Assembly: GCF_001894865.1 (NCBI RefSeq)
Contig: NZ_BCXA01000003.1
Location: forward strand, 124,001 to 188,000
DNA: 64,000 nt
Reading direction: 5' to 3'
Origin: Rhodococcus maanshanensis NBRC 100610
GTDB taxonomy: Bacteria; Actinomycetota; Actinomycetes; Mycobacteriales; Mycobacteriaceae
How positions within the stretch are numbered: the first letter of the stretch is position 1; each line of letters starts with the position of its first letter. Of this stretch, positions 55,673 through 63,948 are shown one piece after another. The notes below the pieces were generated by a model that worked only from the letters and a program-made list of their open reading frames with translations, was not told the DNA's origin and did no database searches. Made by a program: the position numbers and the translations under genes.

Positions 55673-56743
55673 GTGAGCGCGCCGTCGCGGCGTCAGCTGC
55701 TGATCGGAGGGGCGCTGGCTGGTTCGGCTGGGCTGTTGCTGGGAGCGGGTAAGCAGCAGGAGGCGTCCGCGTCGCCGCACCATGGCGGCCACGGATCCGG
55801 GGCCGCCGAGGGGCAAGCGCACGGTACGGCCGTCGCCGGCCACGGGGGCGGAGAGAGCGGGGCGACGTTCCGTCTCGGTCAGCAGGTCGACCACGCGGCG
55901 AACGGGTTCGACCCGACCGCGGTGTTGCGCGATTTCGACTACGGCACGACATCGGTGTTGCCGGACGGACGCACGCTGCGCGAGTGGGAGGTGTTCGCCA
56001 GCGACGAGGAGATCGAGATCGCGCCGGGGGTGTACTTCCCTGCGTGGACCTTCAATTCGCGGGTGCCGGGCCCCGCGCTGCGGTGCCGGGAGGGAGACCG
56101 GCTCCGGGTGCGCTTCACCAACGGGTCCGAGCACCCGCACACTATGCACTTCCACGGCATCCACCCGGCCGAGATGGACGGGATCCCCGGGGTGGGGCGA
56201 GGCATCATCGAACCCGGCGCCTCCTTCACCTACGAGTTCGACGCCACCCCGTTCGGGGTGCACCTCTATCACTGCCACGTCAGCCCGCTGGCCGAGCACA
56301 TCGCGCGCGGCATGTACGGCACCTTCATCATCGATCCCGCGCAGGGACGCCCGCCCGCCGACGAGATGGTGATGGTCATGCACGGGTACAACACCACCTT
56401 CGACGGCGAGGGCAACCAGCTCTACGCCGTGAACGGCATCCCGTTCCACTACATGCACGAGCCGGTGCAGGTGAAACGCGGCGAGCTGGTGCGGATCTAC
56501 CTGGTCAACATCCTCGAGTACGACCCGATCAACAGCTTCCACGTGCACGGCAACTTCTTCGACTACTTCCCCACCGGGACGCGGCTGGAGCCTGCCGAGT
56601 TCACAGACACGATCGTCCAGGCGCAGGGCCAGCGCGGGATCTGCGAGATGCGCTTCCCGCATCCGGGTCGGTACATGTTCCACGCCCACAAGACCGAGTT
56701 CGCCGACCTGGGCTGGATGGGATTCTTCGAGGTGACCGAGTGA
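55673..56743 (+). CDS. Tat-exported multicopper oxidase
   Basis: About 356 residues. It begins with a twin-arginine signal (SRRQLLIGGALAGSAGLLLG) and a His/Gly-rich linker (HHGGHGSGAAEG), then two cupredoxin domains. Copper-ligand motifs are HTMHFHGIHP and LYHCHVSPLAEHIARGM in the first, and FHVHGNFFDY and MFHAHKTEFADLGWMGFF in the second, so type-1 and trinuclear-type ligands are present. It is a two-domain oxidase of the laccase/nitrite-reductase superfamily; ferroxidase or cuproxidase activity is plausible. The GTG at 55673 has GGAGGG upstream and places the Tat motif near the N-terminus; an ATG at 55619 is an alternative. Its stop overlaps the transporter start (GTGA). Confidence 0.9.
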   Translation: MSAPSRRQLLIGGALAGSAGLLLGAGKQQEASASPHHGGHGSGAAEGQAHGTAVAGHGGGESGATFRLGQQVDHAANGFDPTAVLRDFDYGTTSVLPDGRTLREWEVFASDEEIEIAPGVYFPAWTFNSRVPGPALRCREGDRLRVRFTNGSEHPHTMHFHGIHPAEMDGIPGVGRGIIEPGASFTYEFDATPFGVHLYHCHVSPLAEHIARGMYGTFIIDPAQGRPPADEMVMVMHGYNTTFDGEGNQLYAVNGIPFHYMHEPVQVKRGELVRIYLVNILEYDPINSFHVHGNFFDYFPTGTRLEPAEFTDTIVQAQGQRGICEMRFPHPGRYMFHAHKTEFADLGWMGFFEVTE

Positions 56744-57957
56744 CGAACACGCCACCGCGACCGGTGCCGGACGAGACCGGCGCCGGCGGTACCGAGATGT
56801 CCCGCGCGGGCGCGTGGAGCCGGGGCGCGGGTGTCGTCGCGATCATCGCGGTGGCCCTCGCGGCGCTGGCCCTGCTGGCCGGTCAGAGCCTGCCGGAGCG
56901 CGCGGGCCCACCGATCGAGGACATCGCGGTCGAGCGGACCGTTCTCGAACCGGGACAGATCGTCCTGACCGTGCGCAACGTCGGGCCCGACCCGGTGACC
57001 GTCGCCCAGGCATTCGTCAACGATGCCTACGTCAACCTCACCGGGGCCGAGGAGCCGATCGGACGGCTGCAGTCCGAGACGATCACCTTCGACTACCCGT
57101 GGATCACCGGTCAGCCCTACCTGGTCTCCATGCTGACGAACACCGGGCTGGTCATCGAGCACGAGATCCCCGCCGCGGTACCCACTCCGGAACCCGGGAT
57201 GGCGTTCTTCGGCACGATGGCGCTGCTGGGCACCTACGTGGGGGTCATCCCGGTCCTGCTCGGCATGCTGTTGCTGCCGGTTCTGCGTCGGGCGGGCGCC
57301 CGCGCGGTCCGGTTCGTGCTCGCTCTCACGGTCGGGCTGCTCGCGTTCCTCGCCTTCGACGGCGCAGGCGAGGGGTTCGAGCTGGCGGCGGCCTCCGGTG
57401 GGGCATTCGGTGGCGTCACCCTTGTCGTCCTCGGGGCGGCGGTCGCCTTCCTGGCCTTGATGGGAATCGACCGGTACCTACGGGCCCGGCAGGCGGACGC
57501 AGGAGCGTCCGGGCTGCGCCTGTCGGCCATGATCGCGGCAGGCATCGGGTTGCACAATCTCGGCGAGGGCCTGGCCATCGGATCCGCCTACGCGGTCGGT
57601 GAGCTCGCCCTCGGCGCGTTCCTGGTGATCGGGTTCACCCTGCACAACACCACCGAGGGACTGGCCATCGTCGCCCCGCTGACCGGACGGCGCACGCCCC
57701 TGCTTATCCTGCTGGGACTCGGGTTCCTCGCCGGGGCGCCTGCGATCCTCGGGGCCGTCCTCGGCGCGGGGGTCAGCAACGGCGAGGTCTCCGCGCTGTT
57801 GCTCGGTGTCGGTGTCGGCGCGATCATCCAGGTGATCGTCCAGATCGCGCCGTCCCTGCGCGGTCCGGATCGAGCGGCCGTCGACCCGGTGGTCCTGGCC
57901 GGAATCGGCGCAGGAATCCTCCTGATGTACCTGACCGGATTGGTGGTTCCCGCATGA
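56740..57957 (+). CDS. ZIP family metal transporter with extracytoplasmic N-terminal domain
   Basis: A 405-residue membrane protein. A first helix (GVVAIIAVALAALALLAGQS) is followed by a ~100-residue outside domain, beta-rich and Ig/cupredoxin-like (IVLTVRNVGPDPVTVAQAFV, IGRLQSETITFDYPW). After that come about eight helices with the ZIP signatures AAGIGLHNLGEGLAIGSAYA and GFTLHNTTEGLAIVAPL, whose His/Asn/Glu residues line the metal path. ZIP proteins import divalent metals such as Zn, Fe or Mn. The GTG start overlaps the oxidase stop and the ATGA at the end overlaps the Rieske gene, so three proteins are translationally coupled. Confidence 0.87.
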   Translation: MTNTPPRPVPDETGAGGTEMSRAGAWSRGAGVVAIIAVALAALALLAGQSLPERAGPPIEDIAVERTVLEPGQIVLTVRNVGPDPVTVAQAFVNDAYVNLTGAEEPIGRLQSETITFDYPWITGQPYLVSMLTNTGLVIEHEIPAAVPTPEPGMAFFGTMALLGTYVGVIPVLLGMLLLPVLRRAGARAVRFVLALTVGLLAFLAFDGAGEGFELAAASGGAFGGVTLVVLGAAVAFLALMGIDRYLRARQADAGASGLRLSAMIAAGIGLHNLGEGLAIGSAYAVGELALGAFLVIGFTLHNTTEGLAIVAPLTGRRTPLLILLGLGFLAGAPAILGAVLGAGVSNGEVSALLLGVGVGAIIQVIVQIAPSLRGPDRAAVDPVVLAGIGAGILLMYLTGLVVPA

Positions 57958-58370
57958 GCGATGTCGATCAGGCGGTGGCGATGCCCCGCCGGGCCTTCCT
58001 GGCCGCCACCTGCGCCACGGGATGCCTGGCCGTCGCCGGCTGCAGCACCGGGGTGGCGGCCGTCGGCAAGGACAGGAGCACCGAGCCCGCGCGGATCGCG
58101 GTTTCCGAGGTCCCGGTCGGTGGCGGGATCGTTCTTGCCGAGCACCAGTTGGTCCTCACCCAGCCCGAACCGGGCGTCTTTCGCGCGTTCGCGGCGGTGT
58201 GCACGCACCAGGGCTGCCTCGTGTCCGAGGTCAGCGACGGCACCATCAACTGCGCCTGCCACGGCAGCCGCTTCTCGATCGCCGACGGCTCGGTGGTCCG
58301 GACTCCGGCCCGCGAGGCCCTTGCCGGCTACGCGGTGACCCGCACCGGTGACATGCTCACCGTCGAGTGA
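57954..58370 (+). CDS. Exported Rieske [2Fe-2S] lipoprotein
   Basis: A 138-residue protein with a Tat/lipoprotein signal (PRRAFLAATCATGCLAVAGC; Cys about residue 30) and a soluble Rieske domain. The cluster ligands are seen as CTHQGC and CACHGS (two Cys-x-His boxes with the disulfide cysteines), followed by the ADGSVVRTPAREAL loop. It should transfer electrons outside the membrane. As the third gene in a coupled operon with a multicopper oxidase and a ZIP transporter it may serve as their redox partner. Confidence 0.92.
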   Translation: MSDVDQAVAMPRRAFLAATCATGCLAVAGCSTGVAAVGKDRSTEPARIAVSEVPVGGGIVLAEHQLVLTQPEPGVFRAFAAVCTHQGCLVSEVSDGTINCACHGSRFSIADGSVVRTPAREALAGYAVTRTGDMLTVE

Positions 58371-58380
58371 CCTCGGCCCG

Positions 58381-58755
58381 TCATCGCGGGCTCGGGTGCA
58401 GGTAGTCCTCGCACAGCGCCCGCACCGCACTCGGCTGAGGAACCGGGCTTCCTGTGGTGCTCCCGAGGACGATCATGTCCTCGGTCGAGGAGGTCTCGAC
58501 GGCGAGCTGCCATCCGCCCGATGGCACCCAGAGCAACGCGACCTCGCGCCCGGGGAAGGCATCGCGCAGTCTCGGCACCGCGATGTACGCCTCCGACGCC
58601 GGTCCCTCTGCCCCCTCTGCGCAGAACGTGAAGTGCACGTGCTCCAGGTCTGCCCCGACCGAGGCGGAAACCGCCTCGATGTAGCGCCGGAACCCGGGTT
58701 CGTTGCTCACATCGAAGTCGGCACTGTCGTGCGCCCGTCGCCTCCGGCTGCTCAT
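58381..58755 (-). CDS. DUF6292 family protein
   Basis: A 124-residue protein of the DUF6292 type. Landmarks are EPGFRRYIEAVSASVGADLE, EAYIAVPRLRDAFPGREVAL, LLWVPSGGWQLAVETSSTED and MIVLGSTTGSPVPQPSAVRA. The function is unknown; members are common in actinobacteria. The ATG at 58755 (MSSRRRRAHD) is used, with GGAGGGG about 12 bases upstream; an in-frame extension to 58860 has no support. It converges on the Rieske gene, ten bases apart. Confidence 0.78.
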   Translation of the reverse strand: MSSRRRRAHDSADFDVSNEPGFRRYIEAVSASVGADLEHVHFTFCAEGAEGPASEAYIAVPRLRDAFPGREVALLWVPSGGWQLAVETSSTEDMIVLGSTTGSPVPQPSAVRALCEDYLHPSPR

Positions 58756-58826
58756 GACCGGGTATTCCCCTCCGGGCGGGTGCCGAAACCGATTCGGGTC
58801 CAGACCACCGCGTTTCCTGGCGGCGT

Positions 58827-58851
58827 GTTTCGACGGGTCTGCGACGGGCAA
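58827..58851 (+). promoter_or_regulatory. SigB/SigF-type promoter upstream of the 58908 gene
   Basis: GTTT (58827-58830), 15 bases, GGGCAA (58846-58851), 56 bases before the ATG. It is the only such match found outside the first 17 kb. Confidence 0.45.
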
Positions 58852-58907
58852 TCCTGGCACCGAGGGCGGACACGGCAGGCGTGAGGCCCCGGTAGAAGGG
58901 CTGCATC

Positions 58908-59234
58908 ATGAAGGCGGAGCCGGGTAGACGAAGTGTCGTGCTCATCGGTGACCCGGCCGAACTGTCGGAGTTCTCGGCGTGGGCGAGTGCACACGGCGTA
59001 TTCATCGCCGAGGACGTCGACTCCGATTCGCTGTGTGCGATTGCCACCGAGGATGCACTCGACGGGACCTGCAGCCCGGAGGACGCCCTCCTGCTCAGCG
59101 CGGCGGACAAGCTAGGTCTGCAGTGCCTGAACACGGCCGAAGGACGCAGGCTGCTCGAGGGCGCCGAGCACACCAATGCGGTGAGCGCGCGGCCGTCGAT
59201 GCACGGCATGCGCATCATCGATTGCACGCTCTGA
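58908..59234 (+). CDS. Conserved hypothetical protein, possible BRCT-like fold
   Basis: A 108-residue protein: RRSVVLIGDPAELSEFSAWA, SAHGVFIAEDVDSDSLCAIA, SPEDALLLSAADKLGLQCLN, TAEGRRLLEGA. The order of a short strand, a helix, a variable loop and a second strand-helix unit is reminiscent of BRCT-like modules of actinobacterial exonuclease-related proteins. The match is structural impression only. AAGGG precedes the ATG, and a stress-type promoter candidate lies upstream. Confidence 0.6.
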   Translation: MKAEPGRRSVVLIGDPAELSEFSAWASAHGVFIAEDVDSDSLCAIATEDALDGTCSPEDALLLSAADKLGLQCLNTAEGRRLLEGAEHTNAVSARPSMHGMRIIDCTL

Positions 59235-59360
59235 TGCTGTCCGCAGGCATGGCGAGGGCGAAGTGAAGGAAGACGCGCTCGATGAAGAAGACGGCGTCAA
59301 AGTGAGGCCGTTTCGGTTCCCGCCGAGTCCGCGGGAACGAGAAAGAAGAGGAGAACCGAC

Positions 59361-59747
59361 ATGGACAACGATGTCGTCGTCTGGATCATCGTGATCGCGG
59401 TGGTCGTCGTGTTGTTGGTGGCCGCGCTCTGGTTCGCTCGACGGACACGGACACAACATCGGCGCACCGAGGCGGCGGAAATCCGCGACCGGGCCGCCGA
59501 GCAGTCCCACGAGGTCGGACAGAAGGAGGCGCTCGCCGAGGAGACCGCTGCCCGGGCCCGGATGGCGGAGGCCGAAGCCGACGCAAAGCGGGCTGAGTCC
59601 ACGCGGCTGGAGGAACGCGCCCAGGCGCGAGGGGGCGAAGCCGCCAAGTCACGCGAGGAACTCGATGCGCAGGTCGAACGGGCCGACGCCATCGATCCCG
59701 ATGCCACGCAGAAGATCTCGCAACCCGGCCGGGACGAAAGATCCTGA
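59361..59747 (+). CDS. Single-pass membrane protein with coiled-coil domain
   Basis: A 128-residue protein with one N-terminal membrane helix (VVVWIIVIAVVVVLLVAALW), an RRTRTQHRR basic stop-transfer segment and a long Ala/Glu/Arg/Gln-rich helix (EIRDRAAEQSHEVGQKEALA, EETAARARMAEAEADAKRAE) that is predicted coiled coil. It resembles small actinobacterial stress-induced membrane proteins, without a named function. GAGGAG lies eight bases before the ATG. Confidence 0.78.
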   Translation: MDNDVVVWIIVIAVVVVLLVAALWFARRTRTQHRRTEAAEIRDRAAEQSHEVGQKEALAEETAARARMAEAEADAKRAESTRLEERAQARGGEAAKSREELDAQVERADAIDPDATQKISQPGRDERS

Positions 59748-59891
59748 TCTGGGCTTGCGTCGAGGCTGGGCCACGGCCACGGCGTTGCGTGCGCCGTTCG
59801 AGGCAACGGAGGTCGATCTGGGTGCCCTGAGCTGTTCGGGCGAGGCCCTCATCGAACCGGGATCAGGACTGGAATCGGAGCTTCGATCCCT

Positions 59892-59925
59892 CCGCGGGCC
59901 CGCCCCCGGGAATCCGGGCCCGCGG
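59892..59925 (-). terminator. GC-rich hairpin after the Rpf-like gene
   Basis: CCGCGGGCCCG, 12 bases, CGGGCCCGCGG: a perfect 11-bp stem ending nine bases past the stop at 59934. It lacks a T-run. Confidence 0.6.
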
Positions 59926-59933
59926 TGATGCGA

Positions 59934-60275
59934 TCAGAGGTACTGGCCGCACACGGGCCACGCGCCGGGACCCTGGCCCGCGAGCACGTTCTCGCCGACG
60001 CGGATCTGCTCCTCGCGGGAGGCGTTCGCGGCGTGGCCCTGGCCGCCGTATGCGGCCCAGGTGCTCGGGGTGAACTGCAGGCCACCGGAGAATCCGTTGC
60101 CCGTATCGGCGGCCCAGTTGCCGCTGGCCTCGCACTGGGCGACCGCGTCCCAATTGTGACCTGCCGCGTTGGCGGTACCGCCGGCCAGTCCCATCGGGAT
60201 GGCGACGAGGGCGCCGGCGGCGGCGATCCAGCCGAGGGTCTTGGTGGCAGTGCGGCGGGCATGGTTGATCGACAT
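59934..60275 (-). CDS. Secreted transglycosylase-like (resuscitation-promoting factor type) protein
   Basis: A 113-residue secreted protein: a signal peptide to about residue 37 ([17 protein letters not shown]) and a compact Rpf/lysozyme-like domain containing [20 protein letters not shown], where Glu is the catalytic residue, and [46 protein letters not shown]. The two cysteines (QCEAS and PVCGQ) form the conserved disulfide. It corresponds to the short single-domain Rpf proteins (RpfC/D/E-like) that cleave peptidoglycan. The leader region to 60710 is long and structured. Confidence 0.93.
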   Translation of the reverse strand: MSINHARRTATKTLGWIAAAGALVAIPMGLAGGTANAAGHNWDAVAQCEASGNWAADTGNGFSGGLQFTPSTWAAYGGQGHAANASREEQIRVGENVLAGQGPGAWPVCGQYL

Positions 60276-60714
60276 GTGATTGGTCCTCTCTGCATCCGAG
60301 GCACGGCGGCGGGGTCTCGCCCCGCGGCGATGTTGGCCTCGTCACTGCCCTGATGTGTTGCGTCGGACCGGATCCCGCTGGGCAGTTCGCGAAGATGGGC
60401 GAGCCGGTGGTGGTTCTCGTTTGTGAACCGGAAGCGACGGTAGACGCAGTTCGGGGGCCCTCGCACCCCCCGGACGGCGGGCCCGACGCACGGACGCCCG
60501 TCCAGATCCGGGGGTCGTCGGCGCCTCCCCCGCAGGTCACGACCGAGATCTAAACATCTCGAAACGTATCCGTTTCGTTACCTGAATGTGACGAAGATCA
60601 CTCGCAACGTCCCGCCTGTCGGGTTGCGCACGACCCTTTCGTGACACTCTCGAACCGGCATCTGGCGCCCCTCGGCCCCTGGTCGCCGCGTGCCGGAGGG
60701 ATTAGATTCGGTAC
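60276..60714. other. Long leader/intergenic region upstream of the Rpf-like gene
   Basis: No gene is visible in 439 bases. The minus-strand leader has a perfect hairpin at 60561-60578 (CGAAACG-GATA-CGTTTCG, read on minus). Rpf genes in actinobacteria are often under c-di-AMP riboswitch control, but I could not match the required conserved segments here. Confidence 0.45.
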
Positions 60715-61101
60715 ATGGCCGACGTTTCCTGGGGGCCACAGCTCGACCTCGGCGCCGCGATCACCGAATCGCAGCGACTGATGGATCACGGCGATCCCGC
60801 ACGGGCACGGGAGCTACTGGAGGCCGAATCGTCGCTCGCGCCCCCGGAGGAGCTGGAGCTCTGGCAGGGCCTGTGGCAGCTGGCGGACGGCCTGGACCGG
60901 GCGCTCCGGGGCGAACCGGTGGCGGCCGCCCGGTCGCTGCGGCGGGGACGGGACCTGGTCGGGTCGTACGAGGACCGGCCGCCCCACGCGCTCGACGTCG
61001 CGGGGCTCCTGGCCTGGTCCACCCACCTGATCGACGAGCTCGCGGTCACGACCCGCGATCCCGACTGGGTCCCGCCGGTGCCGCGGCTGCGGATGCCGTG
61101 A
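60715..61101 (+). CDS. Hypothetical protein, DUF309-like helical protein
   Basis: A 128-residue helical protein: ESQRLMDHGDPARARELLEA, ESSLAPPEELELWQGLWQLA, DGLDRALRGEPVAAARSLRR. The E.LE...qGL.qLA...G...A...L.rG pattern matches small DUF309-family proteins, of unknown function, though with relaxed identity at key positions. The ATG at 60715 begins about five bases after a weak purine stretch. It converges on the MFS gene. Confidence 0.7.
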   Translation: MADVSWGPQLDLGAAITESQRLMDHGDPARARELLEAESSLAPPEELELWQGLWQLADGLDRALRGEPVAAARSLRRGRDLVGSYEDRPPHALDVAGLLAWSTHLIDELAVTTRDPDWVPPVPRLRMP

Positions 61102-61124
61102 TGGCGTCGGCGGTCAGCCCGAGG

Positions 61125-62411
61125 TCATGACGTGGTGCCGGTCCGCATGGGTTCCGGCTTCGCCCGCGCCTGTCCGCGGTTCAGTGCGAGGACGGGGATC
61201 AGCGCCAGCGCGATCAGTCCCCCGCCCAACGAGAGGACGGCGAAGCTGCTCGATGCGACCACCATCCCGCTGACGATGCCGCCGCCCGCCCCCGCGAGCG
61301 CGATGCACAGGTCGACCGAACCCTGGGTTCGCGCCCGCGTCGCGAGCGGGGTCGAGTCGGTGAGAATGGCTGTGCCACTGATCAGTCCGAAGTTCCAGCC
61401 GAGCCCGAGCAGGGCCAGTGCGACGGAGAGCAACACCACGGAATCGGCGGGTGCGAGGGCCGCGAGGATGCCGGCGGCGAGGAGGGTGACGCCTGCCGCG
61501 ACCACGACCGGGATCCGCCCGTACCGGTCGGCCAGCATGCCGGTCAGCGGCGAAGGCAGGAACATGGCCGCGACGTGGATCGCGATGACCATCCCGGTCT
61601 GTCCGAGGCCGTGTCCGTGATCGATCATGTGGATCGGGGTCATGGTCATGATCGCGACCATCACGATCTGCGTCACCACCATCACCGTGGCGCCGACGAG
61701 GATGCCACGGCGCTGCATGTCCCGGTCGGGCTCGAGCGGCGCCTCCTCGTCCGGGGCGACCGGCTCGGACTGCAGCTGCCGCGCGACGCGCAGCGGATCG
61801 GGCCGCAGGAATGCCAAGAGGAAGAGGCCGGCGGCGGCGAAGGCGGCCGAGGACAGGATGAACGGGCCCGCCAGCACGGGGATGCCCCACCCGGCCGCGA
61901 GGTCGCCCATGACCTCCACCAGGTTCGGCCCCGCCACCGCGCCGAAGGTCGTCGCGACCATGATCGTGCTGACCGCCCGGCCCCGATGCGAGGCCTCGGC
62001 CAGGTCGGTGCCCGCGTACCGGGCCTGGAGGTTGGTCGCGGTCCCGGAGCCGTAGACGAACATGGACACGAACAGCAGCGGGAGGCTGTCGGTGACGGCC
62101 GCCAGCACGACCCCGGCACCGCCGGCCGCGCCCGCGAGGTATCCGATGCTCAGTCCGGTCCGGCGGCCGAGCCGGTGCGAGACCCGCCCGACGATCAGCG
62201 CCGCGGCCGCGGACCCGAGCGTGAACAGGGCCGAGGACAGGCCGGCGAAGCGGCTCGACCCGAGCATCTCCTTGGTGAGCAGGGCGCCGACGGTGACGCC
62301 TGCGGCCAGCCCGGCGCCGCCGAGGATCTGCGAGGTCACCACCACGATCAGCGTGCGGCGCTGCGTGCTCGTCCGGAGATCGCCGAGGCGGGCGGGAGAC
62401 GTGGTGTCCAT
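61125..62411 (-). CDS. MFS transporter
   Basis: A 428-residue major-facilitator protein with about twelve membrane helices: VVTSQILGGAGLAAGVTVGA, FTLGSAAAALIVGRVSHRLG (the G-x-x-x-D/R-R-x-G loop appears as GRVSHRLGRRTG), FVYGSGTATNLQARYAG, TPIHMIDHGHGLGQTGMVIA, FLPSPLTGMLADRYGRIPVV and ALLGLGWNFGLISGTAILTD. A drug/H+ antiporter type is likely but the substrate is unknown. The ATG at 62411 (MDTTSPARLG) is used; sequence upstream to 62672 reads as basic low-complexity. Confidence 0.88.
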   Translation of the reverse strand: MDTTSPARLGDLRTSTQRRTLIVVVTSQILGGAGLAAGVTVGALLTKEMLGSSRFAGLSSALFTLGSAAAALIVGRVSHRLGRRTGLSIGYLAGAAGGAGVVLAAVTDSLPLLFVSMFVYGSGTATNLQARYAGTDLAEASHRGRAVSTIMVATTFGAVAGPNLVEVMGDLAAGWGIPVLAGPFILSSAAFAAAGLFLLAFLRPDPLRVARQLQSEPVAPDEEAPLEPDRDMQRRGILVGATVMVVTQIVMVAIMTMTPIHMIDHGHGLGQTGMVIAIHVAAMFLPSPLTGMLADRYGRIPVVVAAGVTLLAAGILAALAPADSVVLLSVALALLGLGWNFGLISGTAILTDSTPLATRARTQGSVDLCIALAGAGGGIVSGMVVASSSFAVLSLGGGLIALALIPVLALNRGQARAKPEPMRTGTTS

Positions 62412-62491
62412 CACTGTCTTTCGTCGGTCGGGACGCGCGGGCGCATTCAGCCTATTGCGCCGCGCGTCCGACCCCGACGGTCGCGCCCCGG

Positions 62492-63826
62492 TCAGGCGGC
62501 GACCGACACCTCGTCGTCCTCGTCGTCGGCGTCGACCGTTCCCACGGGCGACGGCTCCTGCGCGTAGTGGAAGTGCGGGCGACGGTGGCCGAGGAACGAG
62601 CCGAACCAGGACATCACCGCGATGTAGCGGTTGCGGAACCCGACCAGGTAGACCATGTGCACGGCCAGCCACAGCACCCAGGCGATGAACCCGGTGAGCT
62701 CGATGCTCTTGACCTTCGTCACCGCGCGGAAGCGGTTGATGATCGCCATCGAGCCCTTGTCGCGGAACTTGAAGGCGGTGCCGCGTGGGGTCTTGCCGAG
62801 CACGGTCCTGGCGACGTGGCGTCCGCCCTGCATCGCAACCGGCGACTGACCCGGCAGGTTGTTCAGCGAGGTCATGTCGCCGACGGCGAAGATGTCGGCG
62901 CGGCCGCCGACCGTCAGATCCGGGTTCACCAGCAGCCGGCCGGCCCGGTCCGTGTCACAGCCGGTGCGCTCGGCGAGCACGCCCGCGAAGTCGTTGGCCT
63001 GCACGCCCGCGGACCACACGATGGTCTCGGCGGTGCGCCGCACGCCGGCCTCGCTGCCGTGCGCCTTGAAGGTGGCGCCGTGTTCGTCGATGTCGGTGAC
63101 CAGCGTGTTCAGCACAACCTCGACGCCCGACTTCTCCAGCGAGGCCTTCGTGTACTCGCTGAGCTTGCCGCCGTAGGCGGGCATCGCGACACCGGCGCCC
63201 TCGACCAGGGTGACGGTGACGTCGTCGGCGGTGATGCCGCGGATCGACTGCTCGAAGTAGCGGCCGGCGAGCTCCTTGATCTGACCGGCGAGTTCGACGC
63301 CGGTAGCGCCAGCGCCGATCACGATGAAGCTGAGCAGGTTCTTGGCGCGCTCCGGGTCGGTGGTGGTGTGCGCCTCCTCGAAGCACCGCACGATCTGGTC
63401 GCGCAGCCGCTTCGCGTCGTTGACGGTCTTGAGCGCGTAGGTGACCTTGGCGAACTCGTCGCGGCCGAAGTACGACTGGCGCGCACCCGTGGCGGCGATC
63501 AGGAAGTTGTAGCCGAGGGTGTGCCGCTCGCCCGCGGCCTCGTAGACGAGTTCCTTGGCGTCGGCGTGCACATCCACGACCCGGCCGAGCCGGACGTCGG
63601 CGTTCGGGTACTTCGCGAGGATCGCGCGGATGGACGGTGCGATCTCGCCCGCCGAGAGCACGCCGGTCGCCACCTGGTAGAGCAGCGGCTGGAACAGGTG
63701 CTCGGTGGTCTCGGAAATGAGGACGAACGGCGTGCCGGCCTTCGCCAGCTTCTTCGCCGCCGCGAGCGCGCCGAACCCCGAGCCCACGATGACGACCTCG
63801 GTCCGGTCCATCCCTGCGTCGACCAC
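62492..63826 (-). CDS. ndh: Type II NADH dehydrogenase (NDH-2)
   Basis: A 444-residue FAD-dependent, non-proton-pumping NADH:quinone oxidoreductase. The FAD-binding motif VVIVGSGFGALAAAKKLAK is near residue 12, the NADH-binding motif FIVIGAGATGVELAGQIKEL near 170, and the second FAD motif ADIFAVGDMTSL near 300. The C-terminal amphipathic region (GFIAWVLWLAVHMVYLVGF, RYIAVMSWFGSFLG) anchors it to the membrane. Length and motifs agree with mycobacterial/rhodococcal Ndh. The GTG at 63826 has GGAGG seven bases upstream. A divergent LysR gene starts 120 bases away. Confidence 0.94.
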   Translation of the reverse strand: MVDAGMDRTEVVIVGSGFGALAAAKKLAKAGTPFVLISETTEHLFQPLLYQVATGVLSAGEIAPSIRAILAKYPNADVRLGRVVDVHADAKELVYEAAGERHTLGYNFLIAATGARQSYFGRDEFAKVTYALKTVNDAKRLRDQIVRCFEEAHTTTDPERAKNLLSFIVIGAGATGVELAGQIKELAGRYFEQSIRGITADDVTVTLVEGAGVAMPAYGGKLSEYTKASLEKSGVEVVLNTLVTDIDEHGATFKAHGSEAGVRRTAETIVWSAGVQANDFAGVLAERTGCDTDRAGRLLVNPDLTVGGRADIFAVGDMTSLNNLPGQSPVAMQGGRHVARTVLGKTPRGTAFKFRDKGSMAIINRFRAVTKVKSIELTGFIAWVLWLAVHMVYLVGFRNRYIAVMSWFGSFLGHRRPHFHYAQEPSPVGTVDADDEDDEVSVAA

Positions 63827-63903
63827 GACAACCTCCAGCTCGATCTGATGTATGAGTTACACCGTAGGGATGCAATCCGGTGTTTCGCCAGCTAGCTCCG
63901 GGT

Positions 63904-63926
63904 ATCCAGAATTCTCTTATCTGGAT
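63904..63926. promoter_or_regulatory. LysR-type operator in the ndh/LysR intergenic region
   Basis: ATCCAGA, nine bases, TCTGGAT: perfect 7-bp arms of the LTTR spacing, 23 bases upstream of the LysR start and 78 bases upstream of the ndh start. Confidence 0.55.
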
Positions 63927-63948
63927 TGCTAATGAATAGAATGTGAGC

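Noticed and set aside
60276-60620. c-di-AMP (ydaO) riboswitch upstream of the Rpf-like gene
   Set aside because: Expected from the gene family, but the conserved sequence segments could not be found by eye.
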